Part shown: positions 1 to 8,418 of the stretch, one piece after another
Numbering within the stretch: the first letter of the stretch is position 1
Layout of the letters: each line of letters starts with the position of its first letter
DNA from: Streptomyces sp. V4I2
Lineage (GTDB): Bacteria > Actinomycetota > Actinomycetes > Streptomycetales > Streptomycetaceae
Assembly (NCBI RefSeq): GCF_030817655.1
Contig: NZ_JAUSZM010000003.1
Span: 8,680,001-8,744,000 of the forward strand
Direction: 5' to 3'
Length of the DNA stretch: 64,000 nucleotides
Made by a program: the position numbers and the translations under genes
The notes under the pieces: generated by a model
Database searches by the model: none
What the model was told of the DNA's origin: nothing
The model's input: only the letters and a program-made list of their open reading frames with translations

Positions 1-1800
1 TTCCACGGCGTTCCACGCGGTCTGTCCCAGACCGCAGATGGAGGCGTCCCGCATGGCGCGGCCGACCTCCCTGAGCAGGGCGATGTCGTCGGCCGCCGCC
101 GCACCCGTGCGCTCCGCGATCCGGTGCAGCGCCTCCTCCTGGCGGACGGTCCCGACCCGGCACGGCACGCACTGCCCGCACGACTCGTCACGGAAGAACT
201 CGGCGATCCGCAGGAGCAGCCGGGGCAGCGGCACCGTGTCGTCGAAGGCCATCACGACCCCCGACCCGAGCGTGGTGCCCGCCTCCCGGGTGCCTTCGAA
301 GGTGAGCGGGATGTCCCGTTCGTCCGGCCGTACGAAGCCGCCGGCCGCCCCGCCGAGCAGCACCGCCCGCAGCCCCTCGCGCACGCCGGCCAGGTCCAGC
401 AGTTCGCCCAGCGTGGCGCCGAACGGCAGCTCGTAGATCCCGGGCCGGTCCACGCTGCCCGACACGCAGAACAGTTTGGGCCCGGTGGACCGCTGGGTCC
501 CGATCGCCGCGTACGCCGGGGCGCCCATGGTCAGGATCGGCAGCACGTTGACCAGCGTCTCGACGTTGTTCTCGACCGTGGGTTTGCCGAACAGGCCCTT
601 CTCCACGGGGAACGGCGGCTTCGAGCGCGGCTCGCCCCGGTAGCCCTCGATGGAGTTGAACAGGGCCGTCTCCTCGCCGCAGATGTACGCGCCCGCGCCC
701 CGCCGGATCTCGATGTCGAAGGCGTAGCCCTGGCCGAGGACGTCGTCGCCGAGCAGTCCACGGGCGCGCGCCTGGTCGACGGCATATTGCATACGATGTA
801 CTGCACGCGGATATTCGCCGCGCAGATACAGAAAGCCCCGGTGCGTTCCGGTCGCGTACGCCGCGATCGTCATCGCCTCCACCAGCGCGTACGGGTCGCC
901 CTCCATGATCACGCGGTCCTTGAAGGTGCCCGGCTCGGACTCGTCCGCGTTGCACACCAGGTAGTGCGGATGGTCGGGCTGGGACGCCGTGGCCTGCCAC
1001 TTGCGGCCGGTGGGGAAGGCGGCGCCACCGCGCCCGACCAGGCCCGAGTCGGTGACCTCACGGATGACTCCGGCGGGACCGAGGTCGAAGGCCCGGCGCA
1101 GCGCGGTGTAGCCGCCGTGGGCCCGGTAGTCGTCCAGGCTCGTCGGGTCCACGGCGCCGACGCGGCGCAGCAGGGTCAGCGACGGGTCTCCCGCCTGGGG
1201 CACCGCCATCGCCGCCGGCGGCTCGCCCGGCGCCGAGTCCGGTGCACTCGCCGCGAGTACGGCCGCCTCGACCGTCGCCGGCGCCGAGACCGCCGTACGC
1301 ACCGGATCCCCGGCCTTGATCGCGAGCGCGGCCGGAGCCCGTTCGCACAGGCCGAGGCACGGGCTGCGTTCGACCGAGACCCCGCCGGCGAGGCCGAGCC
1401 GGGCCTCGATCCCGGCACACAGCTCGGACGCCCCGGCGGCCGCGCACGCCAGGTCCGTGCACACGTGCAGCACGGTCGCGGGGCGCGGCTCGACCGAGAA
1501 CATCGCGTAGAAGGTGGCGACCCCGTACGCCTCCGCCGGCGGCACGGTCAGCCGGCGGCACAGGTAGTCCAGGGCGCCCTCGCTGATCCAGCCGACCCGG
1601 TCGTTGATCGCGTGCAGCCCCGGCAGCAGCAGGTCGCGGCGGTCCCGGGCCGCGCGCCCGCCACGGGCCCACCTGAGGTCGGCGGCCCTCATCTCATCGC
1701 GGTCGGCCCCCTCCCACGAGGACTCCGGAGGACCGAGCAGCGCGTCGACCGCCGCCCGCTCGTCGTCCGTCGGCTTGCTGTCACCGAAGTGCAGATCCAC
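1..1800 (-). CDS. fdhB: Formate dehydrogenase beta-type subunit, NuoE-NuoF fusion (C-terminal end outside window)
   Basis: Probably passes electrons from formate oxidation to NAD+ in the cytoplasm. I translated 600 codons in one open frame running off the left edge. Residues about 60-160 are a NuoE-like thioredoxin-fold [2Fe-2S] domain with C114-x4-C119 and C148-x3-C152. Residues about 230-600 are NuoF-like: GRGGAAFPTG (256-265) and NADESEPGTF for NADH/FMN binding, GAGAYICGEETAL, then ESCGQCVPC and a final Cys near 588 for the [4Fe-4S] cluster. Only a short tail can be missing. The GTG start at 1800 follows a GAGGTG ribosome site. It lies 38 bp after the formate dehydrogenase alpha gene, and the two subunits together form a soluble NAD-linked complex. 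A respiratory Nuo role is unlikely because no other nuo genes are nearby. Confidence 0.85.
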   Translation of the reverse strand, partial: MDLHFGDSKPTDDERAAVDALLGPPESSWEGADRDEMRAADLRWARGGRAARDRRDLLLPGLHAINDRVGWISEGALDYLCRRLTVPPAEAYGVATFYAMFSVEPRPATVLHVCTDLACAAAGASELCAGIEARLGLAGGVSVERSPCLGLCERAPAALAIKAGDPVRTAVSAPATVEAAVLAASAPDSAPGEPPAAMAVPQAGDPSLTLLRRVGAVDPTSLDDYRAHGGYTALRRAFDLGPAGVIREVTDSGLVGRGGAAFPTGRKWQATASQPDHPHYLVCNADESEPGTFKDRVIMEGDPYALVEAMTIAAYATGTHRGFLYLRGEYPRAVHRMQYAVDQARARGLLGDDVLGQGYAFDIEIRRGAGAYICGEETALFNSIEGYRGEPRSKPPFPVEKGLFGKPTVENNVETLVNVLPILTMGAPAYAAIGTQRSTGPKLFCVSGSVDRPGIYELPFGATLGELLDLAGVREGLRAVLLGGAAGGFVRPDERDIPLTFEGTREAGTTLGSGVVMAFDDTVPLPRLLLRIAEFFRDESCGQCVPCRVGTVRQEEALHRIAERTGAAAADDIALLREVGRAMRDASICGLGQTAWNAVE

Positions 1801-1838
1801 CAGGTCACCTCACTCTTGAGCCAACTGAGCAGCTTGGG

Positions 1839-3764
1839 TCAGCCGACGGTCGTCGTGATCGGCAGCTTCTCGATGCGGATCGCCGACGCCTTGAACTCCG
1901 CCGTCCCCGCGATCGGGCAATTCGCCTCGATCGTCAGCTGGTTGGTGTCCACCTCGTCGGGAAAGTGCATGGTCATGAAGGCCAGCCCGGGCCTGAGGGC
2001 GGGGTCGATCCACACGGGCGCGACGACCGACCCGCGCCGCGAGGCGACCTGCACCTCCTCGCCGACCACGACCCCGTACCGCTCGGCGTCCTCCGGGCAC
2101 AGCTCGATGAACTCGCCGCGCCGCAGCGGGGACGCGAAACTCCCGCTCTGCACACCGGTGTTGTACGAGTCGAGCCGTCGGCCGGTGGTCAGCCGGACCG
2201 GGTACTGCTCGTCGGTGAGATCGACCGGCGGATCGTGCTGGACGAGTCCGAAGGGGGCCGGCCTGCCGCGCCGTGCGGGGTCCTTCTCCCACAACCGGCC
2301 GTGCAGGTACGTCGGTTCGAGCCGGTCGGGGTCCGGGCAGGGCCACTGGATGCCCTGGTGTTCCTCCAGGCGGTCGTACGTCATCCCGTAGTGGTCCGGC
2401 GAGACCGAGCGGAGCTCGTTCCAGACGGACTCGGAGTCGGCGTACTTCCAGTCGTGGCCGAGCCGTGCGGCCAGGTCGCAGATGATGTCGATGTCCTCGC
2501 GGGCCTCACCGGGCGGGGTCACCGCCCGGCGCACCCGCTGAACCCGCCGCTCGCTGTTGGTGGTTGTGCCCTCGGTCTCCGCCCAGCCGGCCGTGGCGGG
2601 CAGGACGACGTCCGCGAGTTCGGCCGTCTTCGTGAGGAAGATGTCCTGCACCACGAGGAAGTCCAGCTGCCGCATCCGCCGTACGGCCTGCTCGCTGTCC
2701 GCCTCCGACTGCGCCGGGTTCTCGCCGATGCAGTAGACCGCCTTGAGCGTGCCCTCCTCCATGGCCTCGAACATCTCCGTCAGGTTCATCCCGTAGTGCG
2801 GCTGGATGACGGTGTCCCAGGCCGACTCGAACTTCAGCCGCGCCACGGGGTCGAGGATGTCCTGGAACCCGGGCAGCCGGTTGGGGATGGCGCCCATGTC
2901 GCCGCCGCCCTGCACGTTGTTCTGGCCGCGCAGGGGCTGCAGACCGGAGCCGTAGCGCCCGACGTGGCCGGTGAGCAGCGAGAGGTTGATCAATGCGCGC
3001 ACGTTGTCGGTGCCGTTGTGGTGCTCGGTGATGCCGAGGGTCCAGCACAGCTGGGCGCGTTCGGCGCGGGCGTAGGCGTGCGCCAACTCCCGTATGGCGG
3101 CGGCCGGTACGCCCGTCACCTTCTGCGCGAGGGACAGCGTCCACGGTTCGACGAGCTGCTGGTACTCCTCGTAGCCGCTGGTGGCGCGCGCGATGAACGC
3201 CTCGTTGGCGAGGCCGGCGTGGATGATCTCGCGGCCGATCGCGTGCGCCATCGGGATGTCCGTGCCGACGTTGAGACCGAGCCAGCTCTCCGCCCACTCG
3301 GCGGTCGACGTCCGTCGCGGGTCGACCGCATACAGTCGACCGCCGTTGTGTATGCCCTTGAGCGCGTGCTGGAAGAAGATCGGATGCGCGAAACGGGCGT
3401 TGGAGCCCCACATGACGATGACGTCGGTGTGCTCGATCTCCTCGTACGACGACGTCCCGCCGCCCGAGCCGAACGCGGCCGACAGACCGGCCACGCTCGG
3501 GGCGTGACACGTCCGGTTGCAGGAGTCGACGTTGTTGGTGCCCATGACGACCCGGGCGAACTTCTGCGCCACGAAGTTCATCTCGTTCGTCGCCCGGGCG
3601 CAGGAGAACATGCCGAACGCGCCGCGGGCCGCCGTCAGGCCCCGGGCGGCGCGGTCCAGCGCCTCCTCCCAGGTGGCCTGACGGAACGGTTCGTCGCGGG
3701 AGTCCCGGACCAGGGGATGGGTGAGCCGGGTGTAGGTCTTCGGGGTTCGATCGCGTTTCCTCAT
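1839..3764 (-). CDS. fdhA: Formate dehydrogenase alpha subunit (molybdopterin oxidoreductase), short form
   Basis: Molybdenum-bis-MGD enzyme predicted to oxidise formate to CO2. The 641-residue protein starts with KTYTRLTHPLVR, the point that in usual FdhF/FdhA proteins follows the N-terminal [4Fe-4S] domain, so the CxxC..C cluster domain is absent. The active-site segment NRTCHAPSVAGL has C86 as the Mo ligand (Cys, not selenocysteine) followed by H87. The middle contains SGLQPLRGQNNVQGGGDMG and IGENPAQSEAD; the C-terminal MopB-binding domain begins near LTTGRRLDSYNTG. Its ATG overlaps the TGA of the panE-like gene as ATGA, so an upstream extension carrying the missing domain is ruled out. 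It is followed by the NuoEF-type partner, which could supply the electron-transfer clusters. Family is certain; formate as substrate is inferred from sequence and the adjacent formate/oxalate transporter. Confidence 0.85.
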   Translation of the reverse strand: MRKRDRTPKTYTRLTHPLVRDSRDEPFRQATWEEALDRAARGLTAARGAFGMFSCARATNEMNFVAQKFARVVMGTNNVDSCNRTCHAPSVAGLSAAFGSGGGTSSYEEIEHTDVIVMWGSNARFAHPIFFQHALKGIHNGGRLYAVDPRRTSTAEWAESWLGLNVGTDIPMAHAIGREIIHAGLANEAFIARATSGYEEYQQLVEPWTLSLAQKVTGVPAAAIRELAHAYARAERAQLCWTLGITEHHNGTDNVRALINLSLLTGHVGRYGSGLQPLRGQNNVQGGGDMGAIPNRLPGFQDILDPVARLKFESAWDTVIQPHYGMNLTEMFEAMEEGTLKAVYCIGENPAQSEADSEQAVRRMRQLDFLVVQDIFLTKTAELADVVLPATAGWAETEGTTTNSERRVQRVRRAVTPPGEAREDIDIICDLAARLGHDWKYADSESVWNELRSVSPDHYGMTYDRLEEHQGIQWPCPDPDRLEPTYLHGRLWEKDPARRGRPAPFGLVQHDPPVDLTDEQYPVRLTTGRRLDSYNTGVQSGSFASPLRRGEFIELCPEDAERYGVVVGEEVQVASRRGSVVAPVWIDPALRPGLAFMTMHFPDEVDTNQLTIEANCPIAGTAEFKASAIRIEKLPITTTVG

Positions 3765-4732
3765 GCGGCGCTCCTCAGGGCGAGCAGGTCCGAGATGGCG
3801 TGCACGGTGCGCAGGGTGGGCACCTCGACGCCGGTGATCTCCGCCAGCTCCACGACGGCCGCGAGCAGTACGTCGAGTTCGAGCGGCTTGCCGCGCTCCA
3901 GGTCCTGGAGCGTGGAGGTGCGGTGGTCGCCGACCCGTTCGGCGCCCGCGAGCCGGCGCTCGATGGAGACGCCGACCTCGCAGCCGAGGGCCTCGGCGAC
4001 GCTGAGCGTCTCGGTCATCATGATCTCGATGACCTTGCGGGTGCCGCCGTGCAGGCACATCTGCCGCATGGTGGCGCGGGCCAGCGCGCTGATCGGGTTG
4101 AAGGAGATGTTGCCGAGCAGCTTGAGCCAGATGTCGTTGCGCAGGTCGGGCTCGACCGGGCACTTCAGCCCGCCGGCCTGCATCGCCTCGCTGAACGCCG
4201 TACAGCGCGCCGAGACGCTGCGGTCGGGCTCGCCGACGGAGAACCGGGTTCCTTCCAAGTGCCGTACCACGCCCGGCCCTTCGAGCTCGGTGGCTGCGTA
4301 GACCACGCAGCCGACGGCCCGTTCGGGCGCGAGCACCGCACTGACCGCGCCGCCCGGGTCCACGCTCTCGACGCGATGGCCGTCGTAGGGGCCGCCGTGC
4401 CGGTGGAAGTACCACCAGGGGATGCCGTTCTGGGCGGCCACGACCGCCGTGGAGTCGTGCAGGAGAGGCTCGATCAGCGGCCCGCACGCCGCGTACGAGT
4501 TGGCCTTCAGGCCCAGGAAGACGAAGTCGACCGGGCCGACCTCGGCCGGGTCGTCGGTGGCGTGTGCGTGCGCGGTGAAGTCACCGCGCGGGCTGAGGAC
4601 CCGCACACCGTGCCGCCTCATGGCCGCGAGATGCGGTCCACGGGCGACGAGGTGCACGTCGGCGCCGGCGCGGTGGAGCGCGGCGCCGACGTAGGCGCCG
4701 ATCGCTCCGGCGCCGAGTACTGCGACTTTCAT
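3761..4732 (-). CDS. panE: 2-Dehydropantoate 2-reductase family protein (PanE-like; possible oxalyl-CoA reductase)
   Basis: NADP-dependent ketopantoate-reductase fold of 323 residues. The N-terminal Rossmann motif GAGAIG is at residues 7-12. The C-terminal all-helical domain has the conserved Lys in DIWLKLLGN and the substrate-binding segment around HRTSTLQDLERGKPLE. The ATG at 4732 follows GGAG; an upstream in-frame ATG would run through the divergent promoter. It is first in an operon with formate dehydrogenase and divergent from an oxalate/formate-family transporter. In Methylobacterium extorquens a PanE paralogue (PanE2) reduces oxalyl-CoA to glyoxylate, and the formyl-CoA/oxalyl-CoA genes at 33-36 kb make that a good alternative to pantothenate synthesis. 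No pantothenate genes are adjacent. Specificity is inference. Confidence 0.8.
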   Translation of the reverse strand: MKVAVLGAGAIGAYVGAALHRAGADVHLVARGPHLAAMRRHGVRVLSPRGDFTAHAHATDDPAEVGPVDFVFLGLKANSYAACGPLIEPLLHDSTAVVAAQNGIPWWYFHRHGGPYDGHRVESVDPGGAVSAVLAPERAVGCVVYAATELEGPGVVRHLEGTRFSVGEPDRSVSARCTAFSEAMQAGGLKCPVEPDLRNDIWLKLLGNISFNPISALARATMRQMCLHGGTRKVIEIMMTETLSVAEALGCEVGVSIERRLAGAERVGDHRTSTLQDLERGKPLELDVLLAAVVELAEITGVEVPTLRTVHAISDLLALRSAA

Positions 4733-4796
4733 ACGAGGGAGCTCCGTTCGGTCGAGGGATACCGCGGAGATGGCGCACTGCCGAACTCTGTCGACG

Positions 4797-4816
4797 AAAT
4801 ATTGTCTACAGTATGG
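4797..4816. promoter_or_regulatory. Candidate GntR operator in the panE/OFA divergent promoter
   Basis: The segment reads ATATTGTCTACAGTATGG, an imperfect palindrome; its reverse complement contains ACTGTAGACAAT. The ACTGTAGAC core is repeated just upstream of the GntR gene (7554-7573), and an ATACTGTATG relative lies in the oxc/sucC divergent promoter. It is well placed to control both panE-fdhA-fdhB and the transporter pair. This is pattern-based inference; no binding data were available. Confidence 0.5.
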
Positions 4817-4905
4817 AAGTTGTGCCAGCAAGGGTTCGCGCAGGATGGGGAGCGGCCGGAGAAACCGGCCGGTGGGACCGTTCGGCGCGCCCGGGATACC
4901 GTTCA

Positions 4906-4920
4906 TCGCATACGGTCGAC
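4906..4920. repeat. GCATACGGTCGAC copy of the dispersed motif
   Basis: The sequence GCATACGGTCGAC lies 46-60 bp upstream of the OFA transporter start. It belongs to the family of AT-rich GCATAC/GTATGC motifs joined to GTCGAC that recur in this window. It may be a regulator site or a copy of the 21-bp repeat element. Confidence 0.4.
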
Positions 4921-4965
4921 GCGCCGCCTTCTCAACTTCCCGGATTCTTCCTACCGTTCGGGATC

Positions 4966-6300
4966 ATGAGTCCCCCAGTCGCACCCGCGGGCTGGAGCCG
5001 CTGGCTGGTTCCGCCCGCCGCCCTCTCGGTCCACCTCTCCATCGGCCAGGCCTACGCCTGGAGCGTGTTCAAGCCGCCCCTGGAATCAGCCCTCGGCCTC
5101 AGCGGCACACAGAGCGCGCTGCCCTTCCAACTCGGCATCGTCATGCTCGGTCTGTCGGCCGCGTTCGGCGGCACGCTCGTGGAGCGCAACGGGCCGCGCT
5201 GGGCGATGACCGTCGCCCTGATCTGCTTCTCGTCCGGCTTCCTGCTCTCCGCGCTCGGCGCGGCCACCGAGCAGTACTGGCTGATCGTCTTCGGCTACGG
5301 CTTCGTCGGCGGTATCGGCCTCGGCATCGGCTACATCTCGCCCGTCTCGACCCTGATCAAATGGTTCCCGGACAGGCCGGGCATGGCCACCGGCATCGCC
5401 ATCATGGGCTTCGGCGGCGGCGCCCTGATCGCCTCGCCCTGGTCGGCGCAGATGCTGGAGTCGTTCGGCAGCGACAGCTCCGGGATCGCGCTCGCGTTTC
5501 TCGTACACGGGCTTTCGTATGCAGTCTTCATGACCCTGGGCGTGCTGCTCGTACGGGTACCGCGCAGCCCGAAGCCGGTCGAAGGCGCACCGAGTGTCCT
5601 CGCGGGCCCGCAGGTCTCCGCCCGCAGTGCGGTGCGCACACCCCAGTTCTGGTGTCTGTGGGTCGTGCTCTGCATGAACGTGACCGCCGGCATCGGCATC
5701 CTGGAGAAGGCCGCCCCGATGATCACGGACTTCTTCGCGGACACCTCGACCCCGGTGTCGGTCTCGGCCGCCGCCGGCTTCGTAGCCCTGCTGTCCGCGG
5801 CCAACATGGCGGGCCGGATCGGCTGGTCGTCGACCTCCGACCTGATCGGCCGCAAGAACATCTACCGCGTCTACCTCGGCGTGGGAGCCATGATGTACGC
5901 GCTGATCGCCCTGTTCGGCGACTCGTCGAAGCCGGTGTTCATCCTGAGCGCGCTGGTGATCCTGTCCTTCTACGGCGGCGGGTTCGCGACCATCCCCGCC
6001 TACCTCAAGGACCTCTTCGGCACCTACCAGGTCGGCGCGATCCACGGGCGGCTGCTCACCGCCTGGTCCACGGCGGGCGTCCTCGGGCCGCTGATCGTGA
6101 ACTGGATCGCCGACCGGCAGGAGGAGGCGGGCAAGCACGGGGCGTCACTGTACGGTCTGTCGTTCGTCATCATGATCGGGCTGCTCGTGGTCGGCTTCGT
6201 CGCCAACGAACTCGTCCGGCCCGTCCACGTCCGTCACCACATTCCCGCCCCGAGCAAGGAGGCCGTCGATGTCCAGCGACAGCAGTCAGAGTCCGCCTAG
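4966..6300 (+). CDS. OFA-family MFS transporter (oxalate/formate antiporter type), large subunit
   Basis: Major-facilitator protein of 444 residues with about 12 membrane helices. The first helix contains LSIGQAYAWSVFKPPLE, typical of the oxalate:formate antiporter (OFA) family; other landmarks are YISPVSTLIKWFPDRPGMATG and NMAGRIGWSSTSDLIGRKNIY. The ATG at 4966 was chosen because residues upstream lack membrane or family character; its ribosome site is weak. A 44-residue small-subunit gene overlaps its 3' end. Divergent from panE-fdhAB, it is placed to bring in oxalate or exchange oxalate and formate across the plasma membrane. A paralogue lies at 29479-30867. Substrate is inferred from family and context. 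Confidence 0.85.
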   Translation: MSPPVAPAGWSRWLVPPAALSVHLSIGQAYAWSVFKPPLESALGLSGTQSALPFQLGIVMLGLSAAFGGTLVERNGPRWAMTVALICFSSGFLLSALGAATEQYWLIVFGYGFVGGIGLGIGYISPVSTLIKWFPDRPGMATGIAIMGFGGGALIASPWSAQMLESFGSDSSGIALAFLVHGLSYAVFMTLGVLLVRVPRSPKPVEGAPSVLAGPQVSARSAVRTPQFWCLWVVLCMNVTAGIGILEKAAPMITDFFADTSTPVSVSAAAGFVALLSAANMAGRIGWSSTSDLIGRKNIYRVYLGVGAMMYALIALFGDSSKPVFILSALVILSFYGGGFATIPAYLKDLFGTYQVGAIHGRLLTAWSTAGVLGPLIVNWIADRQEEAGKHGASLYGLSFVIMIGLLVVGFVANELVRPVHVRHHIPAPSKEAVDVQRQQSESA

Positions 6301-6403
6301 CCGGCGGGGGCTGATCGCCTTCGCCTGGGTGTGGGTCGGGGCACCGCTCGCCTACGGGCTGTACGAACTGGTACAGAAGGCGACCCAGCTGTTCACCGGG
6401 TGA
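6269..6403 (+). CDS. MFS transporter small subunit (44 aa)
   Basis: A short gene of 44 codons starting at ATG 6269 after a strong AGGAGG site and overlapping the transporter's last 32 bases in another frame. The peptide begins MSSDSSQSPPSRRG and has one hydrophobic segment (LIAFAWVWVGAPLAYGLYEL) ending in QLFTG. Short single-helix proteins following OFA-family transporters are a recognised small-subunit family, and the WVWVGAPLAYG core fits. It probably forms a one-helix accessory to the preceding transporter in the membrane. The strong ribosome site and translational overlap support co-expression. Confidence 0.8.
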   Translation: MSSDSSQSPPSRRGLIAFAWVWVGAPLAYGLYELVQKATQLFTG

Positions 6404-6551
6404 CCGTTCGGACAGTGTTCGGGCGTCCGAGGTCCTGATGGAAGCCGACAAGGCCGGAGCCGGTTTCCTGTGGCTTCACCTGCCGTCGTACCCGCGAGTC
6501 ATTGATCAGACTGGTGAATCCCGCTACCTGAGCAACGAGGGGGATTCGCCC

Positions 6552-7493
6552 ATGAACGGCTCGCGCATCGCCGCTGTCGGCCATTACCAGCCCGCCAGGG
6601 TACTCACCAACGAGGACCTGGCGGGCATGGTCGACACCAGCGACGAGTGGATCAGGTCCCGGGTGGGCATCCGCACCCGCCGTATCGCCGGTCCCGACGA
6701 GCCGGTCGACGAGCTGGCCGCGCACGCCGCCGCCAAGGCGCTCGCGGCGGCCGGCCTCACCCCCGCCGACATCGACCTGGTGCTGGTGGCCACGTCGACC
6801 GCGGTCGACCGTTCGCCGAACATGGCCGCCCGGGTCGCCGCCCGGCTCGGCATCCCCTCACCCGCCGCGATGGACATCAACGTCGTGTGCGCCGGCTTCA
6901 CCCACGCCCTGGCCACCGCCGACCACACCGTGCGGGCGGGCGCGGCGACCCGCGCCCTGGTCATCGGCGCCGACAAGATGTCCGAGGTCGCGGACTGGAC
7001 CGACCGTACGACCTGCGTGCTCGTCGGCGACGGCGCGGGCGCCGCGGTGGTCGAGGCTGCTCAGACGGAACCCGGCATCGGGCCGGTCCTGTGGGGGTCG
7101 GTGCCCGAGATGGGGCACGCGGTACGGATCGAGGGTCAGCCCGCGCGGTTCGCGCAGGAGGGGCAGAGCGTCTACCGCTGGGCGACCACGCAGTTGCCGC
7201 CCCTCGCCCGCCGGGCCTGCGAACGCGCCGGCCTCACCCCCGCGGACCTCGCCGCGGTCGTGCTGCACCAGGCCAACCTGCGCATCATCGACCCCCTCGC
7301 CCAGAAGCTGGGTGCCGTCAACGCCGTGATCGCGCGCGATGTCACCGAATCGGGTAACACCTCCGCCGCGAGCATTCCGCTCGCGTTCTCCAAGCTGGTG
7401 GAGCAGGGCGCCATCTCCACGGGGGATCCGGTGCTGCTCTTCGGCTTCGGCGGGAACCTGTCGTACGCCGGACAGGTGGTCCGCTGTCCCTGA
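6552..7493 (+). CDS. 3-Oxoacyl-ACP synthase III family protein (FabH-like)
   Basis: Beta-ketoacyl synthase III of 313 residues with the full Cys-His-Asn triad: C113 in NVVCAGF, H239 in VLHQANLR and N269 in ESGNTS. The ATG at 6552 (MNGSRIAAVG) follows a GAGGGGG site. FabH enzymes condense acyl-CoA with malonyl-ACP, but this copy stands alone without acpP, fabD or fabF, so it is not the housekeeping fatty-acid initiator. Stand-alone FabH-like proteins can also act as acyltransferases in secondary metabolism. Its immediate partners are the oxalate/formate genes upstream and a GntR regulator downstream, and neither explains it. Role unknown. Confidence 0.8.
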   Translation: MNGSRIAAVGHYQPARVLTNEDLAGMVDTSDEWIRSRVGIRTRRIAGPDEPVDELAAHAAAKALAAAGLTPADIDLVLVATSTAVDRSPNMAARVAARLGIPSPAAMDINVVCAGFTHALATADHTVRAGAATRALVIGADKMSEVADWTDRTTCVLVGDGAGAAVVEAAQTEPGIGPVLWGSVPEMGHAVRIEGQPARFAQEGQSVYRWATTQLPPLARRACERAGLTPADLAAVVLHQANLRIIDPLAQKLGAVNAVIARDVTESGNTSAASIPLAFSKLVEQGAISTGDPVLLFGFGGNLSYAGQVVRCP

Positions 7494-7553
7494 CGTGCCC
7501 TTACAACGGGATGTGACGAGGCCAACTCGCCAATCCTCTGGCACCTGTGCACC

Positions 7554-7590
7554 GTAGACTGTAGACTGTAGACGAAAGACAATCGATACT
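7554..7590. promoter_or_regulatory. Tandem ACTGTAGAC repeats upstream of GntR gene (probable autoregulatory site)
   Basis: Three head-to-tail copies of a 7-bp unit (GTAGACT) give GTAGACTGTAGACTGTAGAC at 7554-7573, followed by AAAGACAATCGATAC. The ACTGTAGAC core matches the site in the panE/OFA promoter. It lies about 65-100 bp before the regulator start codon, where an autoregulatory operator is expected. Confidence 0.5.
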
Positions 7591-7655
7591 GGGTCTACGG
7601 GTTGCACCGGCCTTTCACGGCTGCTGTGCACAGCCCGCAGAGGAGGGGGACCGCG

Positions 7656-8333
7656 ATGTTGTCGACAGGACTGCCGCAGGGAGCAGTGCCCAAGCTCGAA
7701 CGGCCGGGCCCACTGCGGGACCGCGTCTACGAGGCGCTGCTCGAACTCATCACCACCCGCGCCCTGCAGCCCGGCCAGCATCTCGTGGAGAGCGAACTGG
7801 CCGGGCATCTCGGAGTCTCCCGGCAGCCGGTGCGCGAGGCCCTGCAGCGGCTGAACACCGAGGGCTGGGTCGATCTGCGCCCCGCCCAGGGCGCGTTCGT
7901 GCACGAGCCGACCGAGGAGGAGGCCGACCAACTCCTCACCGTGCGCACCCTGTTGGAGGCCGAGGCCGCCCGGCTGGCCGCCGCGAACGCGGACAAGGCG
8001 GGCATCCAGGTACTGGAAGAGATCCTGAAGCAGGGCAGGCTGGCGGTCGCCTCGGACGACGTGGACGCCGCCGTCGCCCTGAACGCCCGCTTCCACGGGA
8101 AGGTCATGGAGCTCGCGGGCAACGCGGTCCTCGCCGAACTCGCGGCACAGGTCGACCGGCGGGTGCGCTGGTACTACACGCCGGTCGCCCGGCAGCGCGG
8201 CAACCAGTCCTGGATCGAACACCGGGACCTGATCGCCGCGATCGCCGACCGCGACGAGCAGCGCGCCACCGAGCTCATGCGGGAACACACCGAGCACACA
8301 CGCCGCTCGTACCACGCCCGCCAACAGCCTTAG
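7656..8333 (+). CDS. GntR-family transcriptional regulator (FCD/FadR subfamily)
   Basis: 225 residues. The N-terminal winged helix (about 14-80) shows LRDRVYEALLELI, ESELAGHLGVSRQPVREALQRL and the wing GWVDLRPAQGAFV. The C-terminal FCD domain (about 85-215) has the metal/ligand-binding His pattern NARFHGKVMELAGN and EHRDLIAAIADRD. The ATG at 7656 follows AGGAGGGGG. Regulators of this subfamily bind small carboxylates and act on nearby catabolic operons. Similar ACTGTAGAC-type sites before this gene, in the panE/OFA promoter and (degenerate) in the oxc/sucC promoter make it a good candidate regulator of oxalate/formate metabolism. The regulon is inference. Confidence 0.85.
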   Translation: MLSTGLPQGAVPKLERPGPLRDRVYEALLELITTRALQPGQHLVESELAGHLGVSRQPVREALQRLNTEGWVDLRPAQGAFVHEPTEEEADQLLTVRTLLEAEAARLAAANADKAGIQVLEEILKQGRLAVASDDVDAAVALNARFHGKVMELAGNAVLAELAAQVDRRVRWYYTPVARQRGNQSWIEHRDLIAAIADRDEQRATELMREHTEHTRRSYHARQQP

Positions 8334-8418
8334 CTCTCGCGGTACTTACCGTGCGCGCCGGGTCCTGCCGACATCAACTGCCGGTCTCCCGTGCTGCTGA
8401 CCTCACGGCGCCCGCCGC

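Noticed and set aside
124..2391. Long open frame on the + strand over the formate dehydrogenase genes
   Set aside because: It is antisense to clear FdhA/FdhB coding sequence, rich in Arg/Gly/Ala and without domains; a GC-bias shadow.
1839..4487. Longer formate dehydrogenase frame extending upstream of 3764
   Set aside because: The extension lies in a wrong frame of the panE-like gene, has no [4Fe-4S] cysteine motif and no ribosome site.
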